Source: Artemia franciscana (taxonomy: Eukaryota > Arthropoda > Branchiopoda > Anostraca > Artemiidae). From it: DNA of 64,000 nucleotides. The stretch covers positions 5,719,011 through 5,783,010 of the forward strand of contig NC_088873.1 in NCBI RefSeq assembly GCF_032884065.1, given 5' to 3'. The notes beneath the pieces are model-generated. The model did no database searches. It was not told the origin of the DNA and saw nothing but the letters and a program-made list of their open reading frames with translations. The position numbers were made by a program, and so were the translations under genes. Positions 1 to 10,885 of this stretch are shown in pieces. The first letter of the stretch is position 1; each line of letters starts with the position of its first letter.

Positions 1-601
<601 letters not shown>

Positions 602-774
602 CCTGTAAACCCATCCCTGAAAGTTTCATTTTCCTAACCTAAACCCTTTCCAAGATAGCAAGAAGTCAATTAACTAGAATTTTACCAATGGCAAAATTCT
701 AGTTTAGTGACTTTTGGCTATCTCAGAAAGATGTTAGGTTAAGAAAATGAAACTTTCAGGATTGGGTCTACAGG
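602..774. repeat. Foldback (inverted-repeat) element
   Basis: Two arms of about 85 bp are reverse complements with scattered mismatches around a 4-base centre (about 687-690). The outer ends read CCTGTAAACCCATCC and its inverse. The arm motif CATCCCTGAAAGTTTCAT recurs alone at about 44468, so this is a dispersed family and not a chance hairpin. It carries no coding capacity; a MITE-like or foldback element is the likeliest identity. Confidence 0.65.
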
Positions 775-1004
775 CTAAAGTAGATCCCGGGAAAGTATTT
801 TAAAGTAACCGCCTCTACTCCTTCCCCCTTTTAGAATGCCCTGAAATTGGCCTGAATTCTATCTTGCAACTGATTTTTTTTATAACAATAATAAATTGCA
901 AGGTGAATGAACTATAATAAATCTAGGACTGTAACATATGGGATATAAAATCAGTCAAAGCTAAAAGTAACACCAGGCCAAACTATGGTTGACAATACTG
1001 GGTA

Positions 1005-1253
1005 CTATGATGTAGAACAGGAGGTATCTTGTTTTATAGAGTTGAACCTCATGGTTTTTGCTTTATTTTTGTTGATTTGCAGCCCATATGCACCACACTG
1101 GCTGACAAAATTCTGTTTGAGGGCACTACTGAACTGCAAAACAACTTGGCACTTCTCTACTAGCTGTTTTAGCCTGATGGATAAGTCATCAATGGACTTA
1201 AAACAAATCTCAAGTCCAAAATCCACACAATTTATCACCATTACAAAAAGCAT
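1005..1253 (-). pseudogene. Possible LINE reverse transcriptase fragment
   Basis: An 82-codon frame whose C-terminal part reads GLQINKNKAKTM, resembling the segment after the YADD box of many LINE reverse transcriptases (GL-x-IN-x-x-K-T-K-x-M). The preceding residues (DDLSI, then a helical stretch) fit the same place in the fold. No start, no YADD box and no further domain are visible. It could instead be an unrelated exon-like frame; confidence is limited. Confidence 0.4.
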
Positions 1254-1989
1254 GGCTGCAAGTGTTGTTCCTTGGTGTTCATTGCATGTGTTATTTTAGC
1301 CCCATTTGGATCAGTAGCTCCTGGGATAAGTGCATAAACATACTGATAGTGGGTGCAAAGAAAATCAATAACAAGTAGGCCTAGCAGAAGGATCTTTTTG
1401 CTCTCATTGCCTTTAAGTTTTGGCAGCAGTACTACGGCAGATTAGGGCATATGTTTTTTGATAATTAGCTAAAAATAAGTCTACAATACTTTTTCTTTGA
1501 TCTAGCCATTTGATTATTTGGTAGAATAGTCTTACTGAATACTGAATAGTGTTGCTTCCTTTCAGACCACATTACTGAAAGGGGTCTAGAAAGGGGCTAA
1601 TTTTAGAAAGAAGTTCACAGTAAATGAATTCATACCAATGGCTAGGTTAGGAGTAATCAAGATGGCTGTAGCTGGTCAATGAACCTAGGCTGTACCTAGG
1701 TAAATGAAGCTATTCAATTGGAATAGTTTCATGGTATCTAGCAGTACATCTTCCTCCTCATTTATTTCTTAAACTAATTAAACTAGAAACATAAGACAGA
1801 CAGAAACTAAGGAAATGAAAGTATAGAGCTCTTTAGGATACATTGAAACTTAAATCAAATAGAATATATCCTAAATTTAAAGATGATGTTGGATTTATAA
1901 GCTAATATGGTAGGAAATTCAATCTCAGCACAGTAAAGTAGGGGATTGAAGAAAAACTTGTTCCTTACAGCAGAGCTTATCTTCAATAG
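1254..1989. other. No gene recognised
   Basis: AT-rich sequence with only short frames of biased composition and no domain motif or repeat family seen. Confidence 0.55.
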
Positions 1990-2556
1990 ATAGATTTTTT
2001 TTTTCTTGGGCTCAAGATGCAAAAGCTGTGCTTTTTCTTTTGCCTGGGTCTGTTGCAACACAGTTCTTGATGAATAACTGATAATGAGCTAATTTAGCTG
2101 GTAATTCGTTTTCTTAACAAGATTGAAAACCAGATTTTAAATCTTGATAAACACCTTGATCTCCCATTTGTTTTGATGAAATTATGAAGCATTATTCCAT
2201 GTTATTTTACTCCAGAATGGGCCAAAAATTATATTTTTTGATCAGCTCACAACCCTGGTTTGTTAAATAGGCAAGAGTGGATTTTTGCTCTGACTTGTTA
2301 AAACGTATACTCTAGGCCAAGTAGATTTAATTTATAAGAAAAAAGAACCTCCATGTTTTTTTTTATATTTGTATATGATAAAAACATGATCAGTCTAGTA
2401 TTTTGGACCATATGTATTTTTTAATATTTTTTATTTTACCTGGGCACTTTCTACATCAGGGCACCAATAAAAATTTAGGTGTAACCATTTTGTTCAGCTG
2501 GGTTGAAAGATTCAGTAATTGTGTCTTTAAAGATTTCAATCCCTCACAGCCCTTAG
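1990..2556 (+). repeat. Dispersed repeat, inverted copy at 38106-38685
   Basis: The sequence is found again in reverse complement at about 38106-38685 with base changes and small indels. Shared landmarks are CCTGGGCACTTTCTACATCAG (here about 2440), GATCAGCTCACAACCCTGG (about 2241) and GGGCTCAAGATGC (about 2009). No protein motif. In both places it abuts the same CR1-like LINE piece, so the two were duplicated together. Confidence 0.8.
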
Positions 2557-2790
2557 GACCACCGTCGTGCTTTTTATTGAAACCCTTGTATTATTCCGGC
2601 TGGTGACTTTAAACAAACTAAGAAAAGCTGATTAGCATCGTGTCTCTCCCTCAATCAGGTTGTAAATTTCCTAAAACATGAATCTGGCAGGGTACTGAAT
2701 TTAATCCTGAGCAACTGTGAGACATATTACCAAACCCCCAGCAACAAGTTTAAAATGTTTCACAAGCATTTCGGGTGGGATAGGGTGAAG
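2557..2790 (+). pseudogene. CR1-like LINE, end of endonuclease domain (fragment)
   Basis: Translation matches the end of the endonuclease region seen more fully at 43560-43700 and 49950-50170: a DHRRAF-like motif, then GDFKQTKKS and CLSLNQVVNFLKHESG. It is a fragment followed immediately by reverse-transcriptase sequence in the opposite orientation, as in several other copies here. Confidence 0.7.
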
Positions 2791-3500
2791 AAACAGGAGT
2801 GGATTTCAAGAGATTTGTTGTCATTATATTTGATTTAGTGGAATTTACTTTCGTATTTAGGTTCTTAGCTTCATCCGAAATACGAGTTAGGATTTTGTGG
2901 GGTAACTTTTAACATTGTTGTGACATACTTCAAGGATCAAAAGATCATTCACGAATTTCCAACTTTGGAGGAATTCCTTACCAATAGAATTTTTCCTTAA
3001 AGTTCCACTGTTGGACGTCAACATGTGGACAAATTACAACTTTAAGCCAGTCACAGAGGAAAACTTCATAAAGTTCGGAAAAACTGAAATGAGTGTAATG
3101 GGGTGTACGCTGGTGAAAATCAGACTGGTGCGTTTTTTTTGGGGATAGGTGTTATAAAACCTTGGTTCCAGCAAATTGGGAATTTACTAAATTTTGCAAT
3201 TTGGCTGAGAATATTTGATAAAGGGATCAGCAGTTTTGTCTGAAAAGGGTTTAATTAAGCCAACTGGGATGTCTAAGGGACAAGTAGTTGATTTTCTAAG
3301 CCTTAGGATTTTATTTATAACATCAGAGGGAGGAATTGGGGAGTAGGAGATATTTGCAATCTTATTAGGGGGTTTAGGGGATGAAATATTTCAGAAGGAC
3401 TTCTTCGGCATCTCTTTTAATTTTTCTGTACCATTGTACCCCCCTCTATGCCTCTTTGAACTCTGGTACAGTGTCTTTGCCATTTCTTACTATCAAGCTT
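2790..3500 (-). pseudogene. CR1-like LINE reverse transcriptase, decayed, inverted
   Basis: The minus strand matches, with many changes, the reverse-transcriptase regions at 19600-20560 and 43710-44040: the segment after the palm motif (KFVNDL-LILEVCHNN) and, farther right, the stretch preceding the RT core. It is a much older copy than the others. It joins the plus-strand endonuclease piece at about 2790, the head-to-head layout left by twin priming (5' inversion) during LINE insertion. Confidence 0.6.
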
Positions 3501-4290
3501 GAATCTCCTGTATTTTCTGGGACGGGAAGCTGAATTTAAGCCATGGACTATGCTTATTCAATTTGTCAAACAGGTGCATCTACAATATGCCGGAAGCGAA
3601 CGAGGGTACCAAGTTGAAACTTGGCAAAACTTTACTTTTAGGGATTTCTTCCTTCTTTTTTGGAAAATAGACAAATCTTCTTTGGCTAGATTTAGTTTAT
3701 CTAATTTAGTGCCTCTGATTGGTGACACTAAAATTACTGAATCTTATATATTTGCAATCAGCATAAAAAGCCGATTATTTTAATAATTTTGATAATTTTC
3801 TGCTCATTCTTATTATTTTGTTTTATAAGAAACTTCTGAGCTGATATATTACCTTGTTTAAAATAATTTTATATTTTAAGATGTGAAAGATGGATCATTC
3901 TGCCAAGAATTGAAGATTCAAAAAAATTTAGTCAACAAAGGCTAACACCAAACAATAAAAAATAATTTGACTCAAAAATTTTTGCCCTTTTTACTTATTA
4001 CTCTTTTTACCTGAAGAATCATTCAGTTGGAGTAAACTTTTCCTTTTTTCATTGCTTAAACCTCTATAGGTGAGATTTTGAAACCAAGTATCTTTTTAAA
4101 AGAAGGGTTTAGCTGTCTCTCCAGAAATAAGAAATAATTTAATTGGCTTGCAAAATGCCTTGCATTTACAAACGAACAAAATGAAAGTGCTATTTTTATC
4201 ATGGAACTAAAAGAAAGAATTGTCTTTTTTGGTTTTGGGCCAACCTCTTGCCCGTTTTAGTAAGCTATGCAAATCAACTTGGTGTGAATT
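3501..4290. other. No gene recognised
   Basis: AT-rich; one 94-codon frame at 3499-3783 has no recognisable domain. Nothing else identified. Confidence 0.5.
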
Positions 4291-4425
4291 TATGGAATAT
4301 CAGTTTTCACTTTCGTTTCCATTCTTTTGGAGAATATTCACAATTTTGGCTATTCAATTACATGGTATATCATTTCTTAGTGTATAGCACTGATGGTTTA
4401 GTGGTAGAGCGCAATTTTTTGGTTG
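4291..4425 (+). mobile_element. Truncated tRNA-like SINE head
   Basis: The flank and A box (GGTTTAGTGGTAGAGCG at about 4395) of the tRNA-Gly-like SINE are present, but the sequence jumps directly to the post-tRNA CAATTTTTTGGTTGCT, so the anticodon arm and B box are lost. The intact SINE follows about 130 bp downstream, with the same upstream flank repeated. Confidence 0.65.
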
Positions 4426-4525
4426 CTATCCTCTTTTGGAGAATATTCACGTCTCCAAAGTATTCCAGGGCATAAATAACAATTTTAGCTATTCAAGTAC
4501 ATGGTATACCATTTCTTCATATATA

Positions 4526-4885
4526 GTACTGATGGTTTAGTGGTAGAGCACTTGCCTGCTGGTATTAGGCTTGGGTTCGAATCCCGGTCGGTGCAATTTT
4601 TAGGTTGCTTTAGCATAATGGTACTGAGACATTCCTAGAGACATAGGAGAGAAAATAGATGAGTATTTTTTTCAATTAAGCAAAAGTTGAATAATTCGTG
4701 TTTTTTCTTAAAATTCTTTCTCAAAGGGGATTAATCAAGTCAAATGAGTTTGACAATTTTTCACTAGTAAAACGTGTATTAGACAACAATGACACTAGTC
4801 TTGAGAAAAAAGATGGTACAGGAAAACGAATTGAATCAATCCAAACAAATTTTACGTTTACGCAATTACGTTATTACGGTCAAAG
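4526..4885 (+). mobile_element. tRNA-Gly-like SINE
   Basis: A 70-base tRNA-like head has an A box (GGTTTAGTGGTAGAGC), a B box (GGGTTCGAATCCC) and a 3' TCGGTGCA able to pair with the 5' end. It is closest to tRNA-Gly, but the anticodon arm does not fold cleanly, so it is a SINE promoter and not a tRNA gene. A body of about 290 bp follows, unrelated to tRNA. The same head and body recur at 10539, 15105 and, inverted, 25180, always beside the same LINE fragment. Confidence 0.75.
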
Positions 4886-5890
4886 GATTTTGTGATGTCA
4901 AAAGAGACATGGCGAATGTCATGTCCCTGAGGCAAGAGCTCGACCCACTCTTGGTACTGTGCAATTAGACAGTCTAATGTAGACCATTTTTTACGAAAAC
5001 CGTATTTTGTGTCAGCCAATAAGTGGTGTGACTCAAGATCCTGCATTAGTAGTGTCATCATCTTCCTTAGAGCCAGAGACTACATGGGCAACTTTGTAGG
5101 CCTTTGGAAAAATTCCTGCTGGAAAGCGATTTCGAAACAGGCGGGAAGACCAGCGATTTAAGGGATACACCTGTTGAGGATGATATTGTATATCGTATCA
5201 GGCCCCAAAGCTTTAGTGACATCCAGCTGACAGGGCGTTGTAAAAACCTTGCTACTGGTTATGTTTATACCTGTAATTTTGGCGTCTGCTTGTTGTGGAA
5301 AAGGGGAGGGTTGACTACTGTGTCATCAAGTTGAGGGACCTTTTTAAAAGTATATGCAAGAGAATCCGTCTTTTCCCGTCCAGAATGCATCATCACCCCT
5401 TCAACATGAAGTGATGGAATTGAAATTAGTTTGGACGAGGGTAGGGCTTTTTCGACCATCCTCCACCATTGCTTTACAGGGGTGTTTTTTAGCTTTATTT
5501 CAAAATTGCGTTTATAATCAGTTCTAGCTTGGCGAGATTTATTCTTAGCCCAAATAGAAATATCCCAATTCTCATTCGATTTTGTCAAGTGCCATTTCTG
5601 ATGGGTCTTCTTTCTGTCCGTAGTCGCCTTTGTACAAGCAGCATTGAACCATAGTTTATCTGGGGAAGTGACTTGAATTGTCTTTGATGGGACACATTGC
5701 TCAATAGCTTTTGTAATAGCTTTTTCGGAGAGTGACACTGCTTTAACTGGGTCGTCTTTTGTATATTTACTCCATGGCATTGCCGACGAGCAGTTTCGCA
5801 ATTCTGCCCAGTCGGATTGGTAATACTGCCTTATAACCCGATCGTGCTTTACATGTCGTTTTATTTCATTCGGCAAATCTTTGTGCATGC
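4886..5890 (-). pseudogene. CR1-like LINE ORF2, linker and start of RT
   Basis: The minus strand holds a 207-codon frame (5888-5265) starting MHKDLPNEIKRHVK that corresponds to the endonuclease-RT linker of a CR1-like LINE. The RT start follows in other frames: KALGPDTI, then HHLLADTKYGFRKKWSTLD and VSFDITKSFD (palm motif A) near 4900. The copy stops abruptly in the palm, before the catalytic YVDD box, at the junction with the SINE body. Frameshifts between pieces show it is dead. The same truncation point occurs at 10886 and 15431, so these are duplications of one insertion. Confidence 0.75.
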
Positions 5891-6095
5891 TTATACCGAG
5901 AAATTATGGATAGTTAAATGAAATTTTAATGTGCATTTCAAATATTTACCACATACAACACTGAGCGTCTGTTGCATCATGACATCTGTCATGTAAGCAC
6001 ATGTGTAAACATTTGTTTAAAGTGTAAACATCTGTCAGTAATTTTGAAAATGACTGATTTTTATAGGTGGTGTAAAAATATCCATTGAAACACAG
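5891..6095. repeat. Start of conserved non-coding block K (truncated)
   Basis: Matches the first ~200 bp of the block at 11570-12540 (landmarks TGTCAGTAATTTTGAAAATG and TATAGGTGGTGTAAAAAT) and then stops at CACAGGGTGTCCCAGAAG. Confidence 0.75.
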
Positions 6096-6741
6096 GGTGT
6101 CCCAGAAGTCGCACACCATGTAGATTTATATAAAAACAAATATAAAAACGAATTTGTGGTGTAGAGTATCTTTAGTAGGTTATATATCAGTATAAAGGCA
6201 AATATTTACTAAAGAAAACTGACCTTTTTCTCTGAATGCTTGAATTATGCAGGCTCAACTTAGTTTTGACAAGATTTTTTTGAAGAAACTAAATCTCAGC
6301 TGGGGGAGGGGTAAACTGAGGTTTGTAGGGAATGCTTGGGTCCTGAGGTGGCAGTATCCCCCATTCCCACATTACATTGGGTTTTGAGCTCTACGCATGT
6401 TAATTTCTGCTCGTTTTGACTTTGACACAGTTATTTATTGTAATTTCTGTTCGTTTTGGGTTTCATATATTTGATTAGGCTAATTGTTGCTAGTTTTGTG
6501 CTTGGTAAATCATTTGATTCTATTTTTCCTAATTTTTAGTTTAATGGGATTGTTTACCTTTTTTTTGAAAAATTTAGTTGTGGAAAAAAGTTCTTTGAGT
6601 TAATGTCAATAAAAACGAACAAAAATTAATTTAAAAGACTTTCCACAAACAAGTTTGTTAAAGAAAAGTAGAGCTACATTAAGTCAAAAATTGGGTAGAA
6701 ATAAATAATTAAAAAATTTTCAAGTTTTGATACTAATAACC
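6096..6741. other. No gene; possible transposon end
   Basis: Begins with CAGGGTGTCCCAGAAGTC, a type of sequence I associate with some repeat termini, but no matching inverted end was found. The rest is AT-rich without frames. Confidence 0.35.
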
Positions 6742-7015
6742 TGTTGTAGCACAGTGGATTGGTGCTCTGCTTGGCAATACGGGGCCCAGGGTTCGATCCC
6801 CGCCGCAGCAAGGTTGGGCGACAAGCTTGCTACTTGTTCCTGTAAATGCACCCAGCAACTGAAACGTCGATTCGACGCCCTATTCGCCAGCAATGGCTCT
6901 GGAAGATCTTTATCCTTATCCTTTGCTCCTAATCTAACTCTACTTTTACCTTGCTTGCTTAACCTTCGTTCACCTGGCTTTAGGTGTTTGCCCCCACCCC
7001 CTAGCATTTACCATC
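6742..7015 (+). mobile_element. Second tRNA-derived SINE family
   Basis: A 69-base tRNA-like head (6742-6810) has A-box-like GTAGCACAGTGG and a good B box, GGTTCGATCCC. A GC-richer body of about 200 bp follows (ACTGAAACGTCGATTCGACG near 6860) that differs from the tRNA-Gly-like SINE body. The translated frames over it are composition artefacts. Only one copy is in the window; it ends just before the large inverted repeat. Confidence 0.7.
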
Positions 7016-7032
7016 CCAAAACATACTCCCCG

Positions 7033-7740
7033 ACCTATAATCGTTGTCTTATATTTCCATCAAAAAAACACAATTTTTTATATTTTAGTTTTCAGTTCAG
7101 AATCACCAAAGTGATTACATAAGCTGTAAAAATATTTATGGTGTCTGATAATAATATTAATTTTTTAATTCAAAACCAGAAATAGTTTGAAATTAGCTTT
7201 AAATGATCTTTCTGTTCAAGTTATTATTGTCCCCTGGAATCAAACTATTTTTGGCTTAACTCCTTAAGTGAGAATCTATATAACCAGTGTCTTCTATTTC
7301 CATTGAATAAAATTCAAATATTTTTATTTTAGTTTTCTGTTTAGAATTGCTATGGTATATATTATATAAACTGCAAAAACATTTATGGTGTGTGAGTAAT
7401 AATATGAATTTTTTAATTCAAACCAGAAAAATACCTAAAAATTTAGAAATTAGTTTTAAATAATTTTTCAGTTCAAATATATAACTGTCTCCTGGAACCA
7501 AACTTTTTTGGAGCGAATCTCTATAGCCGTTGTCTCATATTTCCATTAAATTCATGTAGTACGTATCTCTATAACCGTTGTGTTATATTTCCATTGAAAA
7601 AAAATCAATTTTTTAAATTTTAGTTTTGATTTCAGAATCACTAAAGTTAGTATATAAACTGCAAAATTATTTACGGTGTCCGAACAATAATATTAATTTT
7701 TTAATACAAACCAGAAAAACACCTGACAATTTTGAAAATA
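7033..7740. repeat. Tandem array, units of about 250-285 bp (3 units)
   Basis: Units share TTTATGGTGTCTGA-TAATAATATTAATTTTTTAATTCAAACCAGAAA, an ATATTTCCATTGAA segment and a TAAACTGCAAAA segment; spacings of the last are about 248 and 286 bp. Related units lie at 27960-29195, 38991-39284 and in the 61-62.8 kb region. It would lie in the intron or upstream region of the ankyrin gene. Confidence 0.75.
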
Positions 7741-7826
7741 GTTTTTTTTTTCTTTGTTTTAAACAGTGCGACATATGGTAGAATTTCAAACGTTGAAATA
7801 ATGTTGACTCAAGTGAATTACAAAAA

Positions 7827-9578
7827 ATGCCGTTTAACAAAGTTTCAAGAGCATTTTCCCACCTATTTGATTTTGTTTTCTTTTCAGCATCAAACAAGAA
7901 AAACACCTTATTAAATGAGATGAAAAAAGAAGACACGAAACTGATCATTCTCCAAAAGCTGCTAAGCAATGGGGCAGACCCGAATCCGAAAGATAGTGAG
8001 AAAAAAACAGCTTTGCATTATGCTTCTGAAAAAGGCACATTGGATAGTGATAGTGATAATGATAGTGATAGTAAAGCCAGATTGGATATTCGTCAGCTGC
8101 TGCTAAGCAATGGGGCAGACCCGAATATGAAAGATGATAAGGAAAAAACAACTTTGTCTTATGCTTCTGAAAAAGGCAGATTGGATAGTGATAGTGATAG
8201 TGATAGTAAAGCCAGATTGGATATTCGTCAGCTGCTGCTAAGCAATGGGGCAGACCCGAATATAAAAGATGATAAGGAAAAAACAGCTTTGCATTATGCT
8301 TCTGAAAAAGGCACATTGGATAGTGATAGTGATATTGATAGTGATAGTGATAGTGATAGTAAAGCCAGATTGGATATTCGTCAGCTGCCTTATGTTTCTG
8401 AAGAAGGCAGATTGGATATTTGTCAGCTGCTGCTAAGCAATGGGGCAGACCCAAATCTGAAAGATAATGAGAAAAAAACAACTTTGCATTATGCTTCTGA
8501 AAATGGCGGATTGGATATTTGTCAGCTGCTGCTAAGCAATGGGGCAGACCCAAATCTGAAAGATAATGAGGAAAAAACAGCTTTGCATTATGCTTCTGAA
8601 AAAGGCACATTGGATATTTGTCAGCTGCTGCTAAGCAATGGGGCAGACCCGAATCTGAAAGATAGTGAGAAAAAAACGGCTTTGCATTATGCTTCTGAAA
8701 AAGGCACATTGGACATTTGTGAGCTGCTGCTAAGCAATGGGGCAGACCCAAATCTGGAAGATGATGAGGAAAAAACAGCTTTGCATTATGCTTCTGAAAA
8801 AGGCACATTGGACATTTGTCAGCTAATGATAAGCAATGGGGCAGACCCGAATCTGAAAGATAGTGAGAAAAAAACAGCTTTGCATTATGCTTCTGAAAAA
8901 GGCACATTGGACATTTGTGAGCTGCTGCTAAGCAATGGGGCAGACCCAAATCTGAAAGATTATAAGAAGAAAACAACTTTGCATTATGCTTCTGAAGAAG
9001 GAAGATTGGATATTTGTCAGCTGCTGCTAAGCAATGGGGCAGACCCGAATCTGAAAGATAGTGAGAAAAAAACGACTTTGCATTATGCTTCTGAAAAAGG
9101 CACATTGGACATTTGTGAGCTGCTGCTAAGCAATGGGGCAGACCCGAATCTGAAAGATAGTGAGAAAAAAACAGCTTTTGATTATGCTTCTGAAATAGGC
9201 ACATTGGATAGTGATAGTGATAGTAAAGGCAGATTGGATATTTGTCAGCTGCTGCTAAGCAATGGTACTGACCCGAATCTGAAAGATTATAAGAAAAAAA
9301 CAACTTTGCATTATGCTTCTGAAGAAGGAAGATTGGATATTTGTCAGCTGCTGCTAAGCAATGGGGCAGACCCGAATCTGAAAGATCGTGAGGAAAAAAC
9401 AGCTTTGCATTATGCTGCTGAAAACGGCACATTGAATATCTGTCAGCTGCTGCTAAGCAATAAGGCAGACCCGAATCTGAAAGATAGTGTGAAAAAAACA
9501 GCTTTACATTATGCTACTCCCCGCTTCGTGAGCCCCCCAAGCCCTCCCCGCGCGCGTAAGTCGTTACGCGCCATATAA
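7827..9578 (+). CDS. Ankyrin-repeat protein, copy 1 (Helitron-derived C-terminus)
   Basis: An open frame of 583 codons. After about 45 non-repeat residues come 14 ankyrin repeats of 33 residues with consensus SNGADPN-LKD-EKKTALHYASEKGTLDICQLLL, nearly identical to one another at the DNA level. Four junctions carry inserted acidic (DS)n runs encoded by (GATAGT)n. Ankyrin repeats are protein-binding solenoids; partner and role cannot be told. The listed start is the first ATG, but TTTTGTTTTCTTTTCAG at 7871-7887 is a strong splice acceptor, so the true exon may begin at 7888 with 5' exons elsewhere. The last ~20 codons (PRFVSPPSPPRARKS..., from about 9520) and the stop are antisense to the 3' region of a Helitron. 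A near-identical copy lies at 26143-27882. No signal peptide or membrane span. Whether it is expressed is unknown. Confidence 0.75.
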   Translation: MPFNKVSRAFSHLFDFVFFSASNKKNTLLNEMKKEDTKLIILQKLLSNGADPNPKDSEKKTALHYASEKGTLDSDSDNDSDSKARLDIRQLLLSNGADPNMKDDKEKTTLSYASEKGRLDSDSDSDSKARLDIRQLLLSNGADPNIKDDKEKTALHYASEKGTLDSDSDIDSDSDSDSKARLDIRQLPYVSEEGRLDICQLLLSNGADPNLKDNEKKTTLHYASENGGLDICQLLLSNGADPNLKDNEEKTALHYASEKGTLDICQLLLSNGADPNLKDSEKKTALHYASEKGTLDICELLLSNGADPNLEDDEEKTALHYASEKGTLDICQLMISNGADPNLKDSEKKTALHYASEKGTLDICELLLSNGADPNLKDYKKKTTLHYASEEGRLDICQLLLSNGADPNLKDSEKKTTLHYASEKGTLDICELLLSNGADPNLKDSEKKTAFDYASEIGTLDSDSDSKGRLDICQLLLSNGTDPNLKDYKKKTTLHYASEEGRLDICQLLLSNGADPNLKDREEKTALHYAAENGTLNICQLLLSNKADPNLKDSVKKTALHYATPRFVSPPSPPRARKSLRAI

Positions 9579-10466
9579 GTTACGCGCCATTGTAGTTGTG
9601 TCCCTATGTCCCACCTGTGAATATAGATAGATATATATATAAATATATGTTTTTAACTACGTAAAACTTGCGAATATACAACATTCTTTGCTGTCCAATT
9701 GTCTGTGCATATAAATAGATTGTCAGGTCTACCGACTCTTGAACATGCAAAACATAATGGTCCATGGGAAAACAATCCGTATTCAGATCTATACTTTATG
9801 ATTCTAATGATTGCCCTTGAGCTATGTTGATGATGATGGCTAATCGACAATTCCCTGTGTCGCCGTCGTCATTTATGTATCCCCCTGTGCCCCCCGGCGT
9901 CTCCTTTGTAGTTGTGTCCCTGTGTCCCGGTCTTCATTTATATTCCCTGTGTCCCGGTCGTCATATGTGTCCCAGTGTCCCAGTTTGTGATTTCTTTTTG
10001 AGTGTCTCGGGCGTTATTTATATTCCTTGTGTCCCGGTGTCCCGGTCGTCATTTATATCCCCCTGTGCCCCCCGGCGTCGCCGTTGTAGTTGTGTCCCGG
10101 TGATGGTGATTGCTAATCGAACATTCCTTTTGTCCCGGTCGCTTTCTCTTTGAGTGTCGTCATTTATATTCCCTATGTGCCGGTGTCCCTGTCATCATTT
10201 GTGTCCCGATGTCCCGGTTTGTAATTTTGTCAGTTGAAAACATGACGTCAGTCAACATACAAACATGACGTCACCTGACAGACAGATCCACAGACAACTT
10301 ATTTTTATATATATAGATTCCCTATGTTCCGGTGTCCCGGTCGTCATTTGTGTCCCGATGTCCCGGTTTGTAATTTCGTCAGTTGAAAACATGACGTCAG
10401 TCAACACACAAATATGACGTCACCTGACAGACAGATCCACAGACAATTTATTTTTATATATATAGA
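9520..10466 (-). mobile_element. Helitron remnant (left arm)
   Basis: Read on the minus strand it starts TCTATATATATAAAAATAA at 10466, a typical Helitron 5' end, with a second such end at 10317. A minisatellite of GGGACAC and ATGACGACC motifs follows, then the C-terminus of the Rep/helicase protein, then the 3' region with ATGGCGCGTAAC and GGGGGGC. The terminal hairpin and CTAG are missing: sequence passes into the ankyrin ORF at about 9520. Most of Rep and helicase is also missing. Confidence 0.85.
9653..9850 (-). pseudogene. Helitron helicase C-terminus
   Basis: The frame contains LFSHGPLCFACSRVGRPDN followed by LFICTDNWTAKNVVYSQVL and a stop. This is helicase motif VI (ACSRVG) and the tail of Helitron Pif1-like helicases, which unwind DNA during rolling-circle transposition. 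Only the last ~55 residues are recognisable; upstream sequence is the minisatellite, so it is an internal-deletion remnant. Confidence 0.85.
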
Positions 10467-10538
10467 TAATATATATAATTGTTTATAAATAACAATTTTG
10501 GCTATTCAAGTACATGGTATATCATTTCTTACTATATT

Positions 10539-10885
10539 GCACCAATGGTTCAATGGTAGAGCGCTTGCCCGCTGGCAAGAGGCACGGGTTCCAATCCCGG
10601 TCGGTGCAATTTTTTGGTTGCTGTAGCATTATGGTACTGAGACTTTCCTAGAAACATAGGAAAGAAAATAGATGAGTATTTCTTTCAATTAAGTGAAAGT
10701 CGAAGAATGCGTGTTTTTTTCTTAAAATTCTTTCTCAAAAGGGATAAATCGAGTCAAATGAGTTAGACAACTTTTCACTAGTAAAACTTGTATTAAACAA
10801 CAATGACACTAATTTTCTTGAGAAAAAAGATGGTACAGAAAACAAATTGAATCAATCCAAACAAATATTACGTTTACGATATTAC
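10539..10885 (+). mobile_element. tRNA-Gly-like SINE
   Basis: Head 10539-10608 with A box GGTTCAATGGTAGAGC and B box GGGTTCCAATCCC, acceptor ends GCACC and GGTGC. Body as in the copy at 4526. Part of unit A copy 1. Confidence 0.75.

Noticed and set aside
4526-4595. tRNA-Gly gene (also 10539, 15105, 25111)
   Set aside because: The A and B boxes are good, but the anticodon arm does not fold properly and each copy carries the same non-tRNA body of about 290 bp, so these are SINE heads.
6742-6810. Second tRNA gene
   Set aside because: The B box is good but the 5' acceptor strand mismatches the 3' strand and a SINE-type body follows.
7945-9432. 495-codon open frame antisense to the ankyrin gene (and 26289-27764 opposite copy 2)
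   Set aside because: It is periodic with the ankyrin repeats and stays open only because each repeat unit lacks a stop in that frame; composition (CLAAADKYP repeats) has no domain match.
9824-10153. 109-codon frame (and 25566-25862) rich in Pro, Cys and Ser
   Set aside because: It is the Helitron GGGACAC minisatellite read in antisense; no conserved domain.
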